Shown here piece by piece: positions 7,488 through 13,699 of a DNA stretch of 30,562 bases. The translations under genes were made by a program, and so were the position numbers. The stretch is from Clostridium sp. CAG:762 (GTDB taxonomy: Bacteria; Bacillota_I; Bacilli_A; RF39; UBA660), in contig HF996805.1 in NCBI GenBank assembly GCA_000432575.1, positions 1-30,562 on the forward strand, in the 5' to 3' direction. The notes beneath the pieces were generated by a model. The model was not told the origin of the DNA. It did no database searches and was given only the letters and a program-made list of their open reading frames with translations. Numbering within the stretch: the stretch's first letter is position 1; each line of letters begins with the position of its first letter.

Positions 7488-7814
7488 ATGAAATTAAGAT
7501 ATAATAATCAGGAGATTGATTTAGTTATTTACAATAGTTTTTTTAAGAGGTTTATGGGAATTATGTTTAAGAAAAAAAAATTAGATTATGCTTTGTGTTT
7601 TCCAAGATGCAATTCAATACATACTTTTTTTTGTAAGCAAAATATTGATATTATTATGACAAATAAGGAGAATAAAATTCTTTATTTTAGAAGAAATGTA
7701 AAACCCAATAAGGTGGTTATTTATAGAGAGAGTTCTATTGTTTATGAGATCCCATGTAATTATTTTGATAATTTAGAAATTAATACATTTTTAGAAAGAA
7801 GAGAAGATTTATGA
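7488..7814 (+). CDS. DUF192 family protein
   Basis: A 108-residue protein fitting the DUF192 pattern. It contains the FKRFMGIMFKKK turn (the RxxGLM motif of the family), CFPRCNSIHTFFCKQNIDIIMTN (the family's ihT.fM...iDvvf segment) and VKPNKVVIYRESSIVYEIP (the PnkV...vlElp segment). Family members are small secreted or cytosolic beta proteins of unknown function. Unlike many members, this one has no signal peptide. Its stop overlaps the gpsA start (ATGA), so the two are translationally coupled. Confidence 0.72.
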   Translation: MKLRYNNQEIDLVIYNSFFKRFMGIMFKKKKLDYALCFPRCNSIHTFFCKQNIDIIMTNKENKILYFRRNVKPNKVVIYRESSIVYEIPCNYFDNLEINTFLERREDL

Positions 7815-8788
7815 AGGTTGCAATTTTAGGTACTGGAGCCTATGGTTTGGCTTTGGCTCTTATGGTTCATGAAAATAAATGTGATATTATGATGTGGACA
7901 AAATTTGAGGATGAAAAGGAAATGTTAGAATGCTATCGTGAGAATAAGAGGGTTCTTCCTGGTGTAAAAATACCTGATAATATTAAGTTTACGACGAATA
8001 TGAAAGATGCTATAAGTGAAGCTGATTTGATTATCGTAGCAGTTCCAGCAGGATTTGTTGATGATGTTAGTATGGAACTTAAGAAATATTATAGGAAGGA
8101 ACAGCATTTTTGTATTGCCTCAAAGGGGATTGAACAGGATACTTGTTTATTTGTTACGGATGTTTTTAATAAGCATGTGAAGACTAATAAATTAGCGGTG
8201 ATATCTGGTGGGTCTTTTGCAGTTGATATTGTTAAGAAGGTACCTATTGGTTTATCTTTGGCTACGAGAAACAGGGAAACTGAGATGGTTGTAAAGAATG
8301 CTTTACAAAATAAATATATGAAGTTAAGGAGTACTAAGGATATTTTGGGTATTGAGATATGTGGTTCTATAAAAAATGTTATTGCTATTGCTTCTGGTAT
8401 GCTTAATGGAATGGGATATCCTGAATCAACACAGTGTATGTTTATTACCGAGTCGCTTCATGATATTAAGAGTTTGATTAAGGCTTTGGGTGGTAATAAG
8501 AAGACAATTCTATCTTTTGCTGGTTTTGGTGATTTGCTTTTGACTTGTACTTGTTATAAGAGTAGAAATTTTAGTTTGGGGAAGATGATTGGTGAAGGAA
8601 AAAGTAAAAAGGAAATTAATGATTATATGGAAAACACCACTATTGAAGGGATTTATACTTTAAAATCAATTTATAAGTTAATAAAAAATAAGCATGTAGA
8701 TATGCCTATTATTGATTTGATATATGATATTATTTATAAGGATGTTAAACCACAAGAATTGGCTAATTTTTTAAGAAATAAAGATTAA
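7811..8788 (+). CDS. gpsA: Glycerol-3-phosphate dehydrogenase [NAD(P)+]
   Basis: A 325-residue cytosolic enzyme that reduces dihydroxyacetone phosphate to sn-glycerol 3-phosphate. That product is the backbone for phospholipids and the source of the glycerol phosphate used in lipoteichoic acid. The Rossmann motif GTGAYGLALA is at the N-terminus. FCIASKGIEQDT and the catalytic-lysine segment EICGSIKNVIAIASGMLNGMG are present, as is GFGDLLLTCTCYKSRNFSLG. The length is typical. It is coupled to the DUF192 gene and runs convergently into the tagO-like gene with a two-base gap. No hairpin terminator was seen there. Its presence beside teichoic-acid genes makes metabolic sense. Confidence 0.96.
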   Translation: MKVAILGTGAYGLALALMVHENKCDIMMWTKFEDEKEMLECYRENKRVLPGVKIPDNIKFTTNMKDAISEADLIIVAVPAGFVDDVSMELKKYYRKEQHFCIASKGIEQDTCLFVTDVFNKHVKTNKLAVISGGSFAVDIVKKVPIGLSLATRNRETEMVVKNALQNKYMKLRSTKDILGIEICGSIKNVIAIASGMLNGMGYPESTQCMFITESLHDIKSLIKALGGNKKTILSFAGFGDLLLTCTCYKSRNFSLGKMIGEGKSKKEINDYMENTTIEGIYTLKSIYKLIKNKHVDMPIIDLIYDIIYKDVKPQELANFLRNKD

Positions 8789-8789
8789 T

Positions 8790-9830
8790 TTATTTCTTTT
8801 TTTTATCTTTGATGATACTGCTTGTAATTAAAAACCAAATAGTTAGTATAAGAAGTGTGCTATATAGGATAATTCCTAGTACTTGTCCTTTGAAGACATA
8901 TACTAAAGAGGAGGCTGCGAATAAGATGTCAACAAAATAGATGATAAGAAGTGTTTTGGTGGTGGATGATGTCATGTTCATTAATTGGTGATGCAAATGC
9001 TTTTTGTCTGGTTTACCTATTGATTCCCCTTTTAATAGTCTTCTTATGATAGCACATGTTGTATCAAAGATGGGAATAAATAATAAAAGTATTGGGATAA
9101 TAAATGAGGATAATGTAACATTTTTAAATCCTAATAAGGCTATTATTGAAATGATATAGCCTAAAAACATGCTTCCTGTATCTCCCGCAAAGATTTTTGC
9201 GGGTGGAAAGTTGTGAACAAGGAAACCAAGTGTGCTTCCTAGCATGATGAATGTTAATAGGACGTCTAGACCATTAGCATTTTGTAAGGTTAAAGCAATG
9301 ATACCAATGGTTAGAAAGTATATGGAAGATATGCCTCCAGCTAAGCCATCAAGGCCATCTATTAGATTTATGCAATTGATGATAGCCATGATAAATAGGA
9401 TGGTTAATGGAATGGATAGCATTCCAAACTCTATACTAATGCCAAATGCACCAATTTCTGTCAATACGATGTTCCCATACAATGGGATTAGTAATGCAGA
9501 AATAAACTGTCCAATTAGTTTATATTTTACGCTAAGAGGGTTAATATCGTCAATTAATCCAGTTAGAATGATAATGAAACTACCTATTAAAATAGAATTC
9601 ATTTGTACTGACTGTTTTCCAAAGAGGACGTAGCCTAGTAAAAAACTTAGAAATATTCCTAAACCACCTAATTTAGGGACAGTGTCAGTGTGTAATCGAC
9701 GGTTATCTCTAGGAACATCCATAGCATTAATATATTTTGCTATTATTTTCATGACAGGCATGATTAGGACTGAAAACAAGAATGTTACTGTAACAATTAA
9801 TATGGCATCTTTATAATCAAAACTCAACAT
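8790..9830 (-). CDS. tagO: Polyprenyl-phosphate GlcNAc-1-phosphate transferase (TagO/WecA family)
   Basis: A 346-residue polytopic enzyme of the PNPT family with about ten transmembrane segments. It moves GlcNAc-1-phosphate from UDP-GlcNAc onto undecaprenyl phosphate, starting the wall teichoic acid linkage unit or a related glycan. Visible motifs are RRLHTDTVPKLGGLGIF near the N-terminus, the acidic pair in GLIDDINPLSVKYKLIGQ, NCINLIDGLDGLAGG, FAGDTGSMFLGY, and the late histidine motif GKPDKKHLHHQL. The ATG at 9830 is preceded by GAGGTGAT; an in-frame upstream start nine codons earlier lacks a ribosome site. No other tag/tar gene is in the window, so the end product is not determined. Confidence 0.92.
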   Translation of the reverse strand: MLSFDYKDAILIVTVTFLFSVLIMPVMKIIAKYINAMDVPRDNRRLHTDTVPKLGGLGIFLSFLLGYVLFGKQSVQMNSILIGSFIIILTGLIDDINPLSVKYKLIGQFISALLIPLYGNIVLTEIGAFGISIEFGMLSIPLTILFIMAIINCINLIDGLDGLAGGISSIYFLTIGIIALTLQNANGLDVLLTFIMLGSTLGFLVHNFPPAKIFAGDTGSMFLGYIISIIALLGFKNVTLSSFIIPILLLFIPIFDTTCAIIRRLLKGESIGKPDKKHLHHQLMNMTSSTTKTLLIIYFVDILFAASSLVYVFKGQVLGIILYSTLLILTIWFLITSSIIKDKKKK

Positions 9831-9873
9831 TATCACCTCAACACTATTAGTGTACACACTTTTTTTCTTCTTG

Positions 9874-9888
9874 ACAAGTAAAATATGA
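9874..9888 (+). repeat. 15-base direct repeat, copy 1 (ACAAGTAAAATATGA)
   Basis: This matches 9946-9960 (ACAGGTAAAATATGA) at 14 of 15 positions, with 72 bases between the two starts. The pair brackets the promoter of the agr plus-strand operon. The second copy contains the ribosome site and start codon of the small peptide gene. The two copies could be paired regulator sites or the remains of a small duplication. Confidence 0.5.
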
Positions 9889-9903
9889 CAAAATGTAAGT
9901 TTT

Positions 9904-9932
9904 TTTACAATATTAATTAAAGAGACTATTAT
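9904..9932 (+). promoter_or_regulatory. Sigma-A promoter for the peptide-agrB-agrD operon
   Basis: -35 TTTACA (9904-9909), a 17-base spacer and -10 TATTAT (9927-9932) each match the consensus at five of six bases. Transcription would begin near 9938, about 20 bases before the small peptide gene. No clear pair of LytTR-type sites (ACAGTT-like repeats) was seen upstream. Confidence 0.6.
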
Positions 9933-9945
9933 TATTAACTATTTT

Positions 9946-9960
9946 ACAGGTAAAATATGA
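9946..9960 (+). repeat. 15-base direct repeat, copy 2 (ACAGGTAAAATATGA)
   Basis: Second copy of the repeat at 9874-9888, with one mismatch. It includes the ACAGG that would serve as ribosome site and the ATG (9957) of the 40-residue peptide gene. Confidence 0.5.
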
Positions 9961-10079
9961 AATGTACCATGAAATTGACAAAGTATACTTTAAACGTAGT
10001 ATTATTTTTTTTATTAGCCACTATTGTTACTAAAGAATACTTTATATATCGCTTTTTTTATGGCTATCAAAAAAATTAG
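9957..10079 (+). CDS. 40-residue hydrophobic peptide upstream of agrB, function unknown
   Basis: A short reading frame from ATG 9957 to TAG 10079. The protein has a basic start (MKCTMKLTKY), one strong transmembrane stretch (residues 11-22) and an aromatic C-terminal end (YFIYRFFYGYQKN). It lies between the operon promoter and agrB, about 40 bases before the agrB start. The ribosome site (ACAGG, six bases from the ATG) is weak. A second in-frame ATG at 9969 would give 36 residues. It does not resemble AgrD: there is no conserved acidic/PK tail after a cysteine. It could be a small membrane modulator of AgrB, a leader peptide, or non-coding. Comparative conservation would decide. Confidence 0.45.
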   Translation: MKCTMKLTKYTLNVVLFFLLATIVTKEYFIYRFFYGYQKN

Positions 10080-10121
10080 TTGAAAGAGGTAGAATGAGAA
10101 ATGTAGTAAGAAGGTGTGTTG

Positions 10122-10730
10122 GTGAAAGAAATTATTCTAGGCAAATGTATGAATTTAGTTAAAAAAAATAATCCTACTTATCATGAGGAAAAGTTAGAAG
10201 AAATAAGATATGGTTTAGAAAGCATATATTTGACTTATACAAAGATATTTGTGATATTTGTTTTAGCTTATTTCTTGGGTATTATTAAGGAAACTTTGTT
10301 ATTACTATTAACTTATAATATTATTAGGACATTTGCTTTTGGAATACATGCCACTAAAAGTATATACTGCTTGATTACATCTTTAATGCTTTTTATAGGT
10401 GGTGTATATATTGTTAAGTATATGAGTTTGAATATTTATGTAAAAACAATTATTTCGATTATGTTACTTATTTGTATTTATAAATATGCCCCAGCTGATA
10501 CATATAAAAGGCCTTTGATAAACGAAAGAAAAAGAAAAAAATATAAAGTAATTAGTACTATTTTAGGAATTGCTTATGTGATATTAATAACAATTTTAAA
10601 TAATAATATTATTTCTAATTACTTGTTGATAGGAATGTTAGAATCTGTTATTATGATACATCCTCTTATTTATAAAATATTTAATCTTCCTTTTGATAAT
10701 TATAAGAAATACAAATTAAATACGGTTTAG
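10122..10730 (+). CDS. agrB: AgrB-like accessory gene regulator, peptide-processing membrane protease
   Basis: A protein of about 202 residues that cleaves and cyclises the AgrD peptide at the membrane. The catalytic pair is visible in RTFAFGIHATKSIYC: His76 and Cys83 are seven residues apart, as in Staphylococcus aureus AgrB (His77/Cys84). The family motif APADTYKRPLINERKRKKYK follows in the cytoplasmic loop. Four to six transmembrane segments are predicted. No ATG is available near the start. I place it at GTG 10122, seven bases after the AAGAAGG site; GTG 10116 and TTG 10119 are the alternatives. It is followed after 44 bases by agrD on the same strand. Identity is strong. Confidence 0.93.
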   Translation: MKEIILGKCMNLVKKNNPTYHEEKLEEIRYGLESIYLTYTKIFVIFVLAYFLGIIKETLLLLLTYNIIRTFAFGIHATKSIYCLITSLMLFIGGVYIVKYMSLNIYVKTIISIMLLICIYKYAPADTYKRPLINERKRKKYKVISTILGIAYVILITILNNNIISNYLLIGMLESVIMIHPLIYKIFNLPFDNYKKYKLNTV

Positions 10731-10774
10731 ATAAAATATATTTAAACAAAAAAAGAAGTAAAGGAGGTAATTAA

Positions 10775-10897
10775 ATGAAATTCTTAGCTATGATTCTATC
10801 AGCTATTGGTGCAACTGCGGCAAATATGGGTACACATGGATGTTTTCATTATATTGTGGATGAACCAGAAATGCCTAAATCTTTATTAGAAAAATAA
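10775..10897 (+). CDS. agrD: AgrD-like precursor of a cyclic autoinducing peptide
   Basis: A 40-residue peptide starting at ATG 10775 with an ideal AAGGAGG ribosome site seven bases upstream. The N-terminal amphipathic helix (MKFLAMILSAIGATAANMG) is followed by the core THGCFHYIV and an acidic tail, DEPEMPKSLLEK. The layout helix, Cys-containing core, then charged tail with PK is the AgrD pattern; the S. aureus tail is DEVEVPKEL. The conserved cysteine would form the thiolactone. A five-member ring would be CFHYI. Aligning on the tail instead puts cleavage before DEPE and gives a six-member ring, CFHYIV. It lies just after agrB and before a terminator shared with agrC. The call rests on pattern and context. 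Confidence 0.9.
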   Translation: MKFLAMILSAIGATAANMGTHGCFHYIVDEPEMPKSLLEK

Positions 10898-10937
10898 TAA
10901 ATATAGAAATTGTTAAAATTATAATAATTATAAAAAA

Positions 10938-10970
10938 AAGGAAAAAGCCTGGCTAAACTTTTTCTTTTAT
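10938..10970. terminator. Bidirectional terminator between agrD and agrC
   Basis: GAAAAAG (10941-10947) and CTTTTTC (10958-10964) form a stem around a 10-base loop. It has a T-rich run on the plus side and an A run on the other side that reads as T on the minus strand. It serves the convergent agrBD and agrAC transcripts. Confidence 0.75.
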
Positions 10971-12271
10971 TTTCCTTTAATATTTAATTTTTGAGTGTAT
11001 ATTCCATTGCATGTAGTAGTTTCACTAGAAAAAATATCACTGTTTTCAAGAATAGTCTTTACTAAAGATAATCCATAACCATGGCTTTTACCTTTAGTTG
11101 AATATCCTTTTTCATTAACATTCTTAATATCTACTTCTCCAAGATAACTATTTGAAATAATAATATCAACATCATTATTATTTAGATAGATTTCAATACC
11201 AAGTAATTTTTCATTGGAAATAGCACTTGCTTCAATAGCATTATCTAAGTAAACTCCAATAATACGACATAATTGTTTATAATCTTCAGCATTCATGTTA
11301 TGTAGTACTGACTTTTTTATTCCAGCTGAAATATTGATACTTATTTTAATACCTAATTCTTCTGCTTTAGATATTTTATAGTAAAACATACCTTTGAATC
11401 CATTAGAAGGTAAGTATTTTAATTTAGAGTATTTTCCTTTATCTAATTGTACTTTCTCATTCAAAATACTATCAATATATTCAATAATGTTTTTATTTTT
11501 ATCTTTATCAATTATTTTACTTTTAATGTTTAATAATTGATTTTTATTTTCATGGCTTTGAATTCTTAATTCATCAATTTTTTCTTCATAACTATTCATA
11601 AATTCAATTAAAGAATCATATTTTTCGGTAATTTTATTATTATCTATTTTTTGCTTTACTAAACTAAATAGAATTGCTAAAAAGACTACCATTCCAAAGA
11701 CACTTATTAGTAATGCATTGTTATTTTCTAAATTAGAAAATCCTATATAGAAGAATATCCAAACGCATATTATTGACAATGTTGAGAATATTGCTATTTT
11801 AATGTTAGAAGATATTTCGTAAGCAAATAGTTTTTGCAATGGTTTTCTTAGAATGAGACAGATTATTAAAAACAAAATAACTACTATAAAATTTGCGAGT
11901 ATAGTACCTGCAAAAACTTCGTAGAAATATGTTTTATCTACTTTTAATATTAATAATGCAATTACCATGATTAAAATATCTGCAGCAAGCAATAATAATG
12001 CATGAACAAATGACATGAAAATACCCTTATATAGACTTACATTAAACAAGTAAACAAACATAATTGCTATTATTGTGGAATGTATAAAACTTGATATTGT
12101 ACCATCTATATTATTATATACTAATGGATACGTTGTGGAAACAAATAGTATCACTAGGCAGATAACTAATTTAGATTTCGTTATTTTTTTGTTTAGTGAA
12201 ATCATTGCAAATATTAAAGCAGTTATTGATAACAATAATCCACCTATGAAATCATTTATAATTTCTAACAT
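10967..12271 (-). CDS. agrC: AgrC-like sensor histidine kinase (GHKL type)
   Basis: A 434-residue membrane histidine kinase expected to sense the agr peptide. Residues 1-205 hold about six transmembrane segments with no large outer domain, as in AgrC. A helical linker leads to the phospho-acceptor motif QSHENKNQLLNIKSK with His240. The ATP-binding domain shows the N-box YLDNAIEASA (around 344) and the G-box SHGYGLSLVKTILE (around 400), in the compact GHKL style. The ribosome site AAAGGAG is nine bases before the ATG at 12271, inside the end of agrA. The start overlaps agrA by 20 bases. The gene faces agrBD rather than following it, so the order differs from agrBDCA. Confidence 0.92.
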   Translation of the reverse strand: MLEIINDFIGGLLLSITALIFAMISLNKKITKSKLVICLVILFVSTTYPLVYNNIDGTISSFIHSTIIAIMFVYLFNVSLYKGIFMSFVHALLLLAADILIMVIALLILKVDKTYFYEVFAGTILANFIVVILFLIICLILRKPLQKLFAYEISSNIKIAIFSTLSIICVWIFFYIGFSNLENNNALLISVFGMVVFLAILFSLVKQKIDNNKITEKYDSLIEFMNSYEEKIDELRIQSHENKNQLLNIKSKIIDKDKNKNIIEYIDSILNEKVQLDKGKYSKLKYLPSNGFKGMFYYKISKAEELGIKISINISAGIKKSVLHNMNAEDYKQLCRIIGVYLDNAIEASAISNEKLLGIEIYLNNNDVDIIISNSYLGEVDIKNVNEKGYSTKGKSHGYGLSLVKTILENSDIFSSETTTCNGIYTQKLNIKGK

Positions 12272-12968
12272 AACTTGTGAACTCCTTTGCTAGCCTATTT
12301 GATATTAAGCGTTCTGTTACTCCATTTTTAAATGTTATAGAACGTCCAGGAGTATCGACTGTTTTTATTTTGTCTACATTTACTATGTACGATCTATGCG
12401 AACGATGGAAATTAGGCTTTGTTTCTTCGTAAATTTCATATAGTGGTTTATTTACTTTATACACCCTACCCTTAGTACAAACAAGGATACTCATTTTATT
12501 TAATCCTGCTTTGATGTAAAGAATATCTTCATATGGAATGTTGTAAAGTAAACCGTCGTATGAAATATTAATGTGTTTTTTGCCGTGCATTATTTCAACT
12601 GCTCTTTTTATTGTATCTTTTAAAGGTTCCTCAAAGCCTTCCTTATCGATATAATCTAGAGCCATGACTTTTTTAGCAAAGATGTCATTTTTGTAATCAT
12701 TATATGATGTCAGCATAATGATGATGCTTTTGTAATCTTGTTGTCTAATTCTTGAGGCTAATTCAATACCATTTATCTTAGGCATTTGAACATCTAATAT
12801 GTAGATTTTTGGTGTATCACTTTTAATTATTTTAACTAGATTTTCGTTTGCCTCAGTGAATAGGTATGTTTTGTACTCTTCATCAATTTGCATCATTACT
12901 TTTCCAATTTCAAATTTTACTTTTTCAACGAATTCTTTGTCATCATCACATATAACAAATGGTAACAT
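12252..12968 (-). CDS. agrA: AgrA-like response regulator (REC-LytTR)
   Basis: A 238-residue response regulator. The receiver domain has the acidic pocket CDDD (8-10), the phospho-acceptor Asp59 in YILDVQMPKINGIELA, and the conserved Thr/Lys region IIMLTSYND. The C-terminal half is a LytTR DNA-binding domain (from about 135), with ILYIKAGLNKMSILVCTKGR and the signature FHRSHRSYIVNVDKIKTVD. LytTR regulators of this type bind direct repeats upstream of agr promoters. The gene precedes agrC on the same strand and overlaps it, and it has its own promoter at 12998-13026. Its target presumably includes the agrBD promoter; I could not identify the site by eye. Confidence 0.94.
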   Translation of the reverse strand: MLPFVICDDDKEFVEKVKFEIGKVMMQIDEEYKTYLFTEANENLVKIIKSDTPKIYILDVQMPKINGIELASRIRQQDYKSIIIMLTSYNDYKNDIFAKKVMALDYIDKEGFEEPLKDTIKRAVEIMHGKKHINISYDGLLYNIPYEDILYIKAGLNKMSILVCTKGRVYKVNKPLYEIYEETKPNFHRSHRSYIVNVDKIKTVDTPGRSITFKNGVTERLISNRLAKEFTSYVRNYK

Positions 12969-12997
12969 AAAATTTCTCCTTTCTTTTTTCGCAAGTT

Positions 12998-13026
12998 ATT
13001 ATAACACTGTTTTCTAAAAATGTACA
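12998..13026 (-). promoter_or_regulatory. Sigma-A promoter for agrA-agrC
   Basis: On the minus strand, a perfect -10 TATAAT (12998-13003) and a -35 TGTACA (13021-13026, four of six) are separated by 17 bases. The ATG of agrA is at 12968, with AAAGGAG before it. Confidence 0.55.
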
Positions 13027-13066
13027 CTAGAATGTTACATTTTTTTGCTTTTTTTTGTAAAAAAAA

Positions 13067-13090
13067 GAGGTTTTTATATTATTTTACCTC
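13067..13090 (-). terminator. Weak rho-independent terminator after the 206-residue membrane protein gene
   Basis: On the minus strand, GAGGT (13086-13090) pairs with ACCTC (13067-13071) across an A/T loop that contains the stop codon. It is followed by seven T residues. The stem is only five base pairs plus possible A-T extension. Confidence 0.5.
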
Positions 13091-13699
13091 GATTATATAT
13101 AATTTTTTATCTTTATGAATTAGTTTTAGTTCTATTTCAGTGGGATATTTTAAATCTTTTTGATATTCGACATTCATTTTTATTTGATAAGAATTATTGT
13201 CTTTATGGCTTTTACTTGTGTAATTTATTGCTTTTATATCTTCTACAGTAGTATTGGTTACAATTGGTAATTCTTGTGTTCTATTACCATAGATATTGCT
13301 TTTCACATATTTATATACTGTGTTCTCTGCTTTTAAGGTAAAATTATCTTTGATATCAGGGTGAATATATTGTATTCCTCCAATATCAGTATTGGATAAT
13401 TTATTATTTAAAGTATAGAAGTCAATTACAAATAGCTGGCTTATTAATTTTGCATATTTTTCTTCGTCAATTTCTTCTTTTGATAATACTTTGTCTAATT
13501 CATTAAATAGGGTGCTGGTTAGTTTGCTATCTTCTTCTTTTAAGTGATAGTCATAATTTTTAATTGTGTCCACTACTTTATTTTCTTTAATTTCTTTTTT
13601 TTCTTTTTTGAAGAATTTAAAGTATACTACTAGAGCTAAAATAATTAGTAATATAACTAGTGTTAATAACATGATTTTTTTTAGTTTGTCTTTTTTCAT
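13079..13699 (-). CDS. Membrane-anchored protein coupled to LTA synthase, function unknown
   Basis: A 206-residue protein with a basic start and one transmembrane anchor (about residues 9-27). It is followed by a Lys/Glu-rich linker and an extracellular domain of about 160 residues. There is no lipobox cysteine. The outer domain alternates helix (NELDKVLSKEEIDEEKYAKLISQLF) and beta strands (YQIKMNVEYQKDLKYPTEIELKLIHKDKKLYIIEV). I do not recognise the family. The start overlaps the stop of the upstream LTA-synthase gene (ATGA), so the two are made together, which points to a role in teichoic-acid synthesis or in controlling that enzyme. This is inferred from context only. Confidence 0.8.
   Translation of the reverse strand: MKKDKLKKIMLLTLVILLIILALVVYFKFFKKEKKEIKENKVVDTIKNYDYHLKEEDSKLTSTLFNELDKVLSKEEIDEEKYAKLISQLFVIDFYTLNNKLSNTDIGGIQYIHPDIKDNFTLKAENTVYKYVKSNIYGNRTQELPIVTNTTVEDIKAINYTSKSHKDNNSYQIKMNVEYQKDLKYPTEIELKLIHKDKKLYIIEVK

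Noticed and set aside
10094..10162. 22-codon frame with a good ribosome site (AAAGAGGTAGAATG) overlapping the agrB start
   Set aside because: It is out of frame with agrB, very short and of no recognisable make-up. It may at most couple translation into agrB; not enough to call a gene.
12998..13078. AgrA binding repeats upstream of agrA
   Set aside because: ATGTAACAT and TGTACATTT look alike, but they do not fit the paired LytTR consensus; treated as chance.
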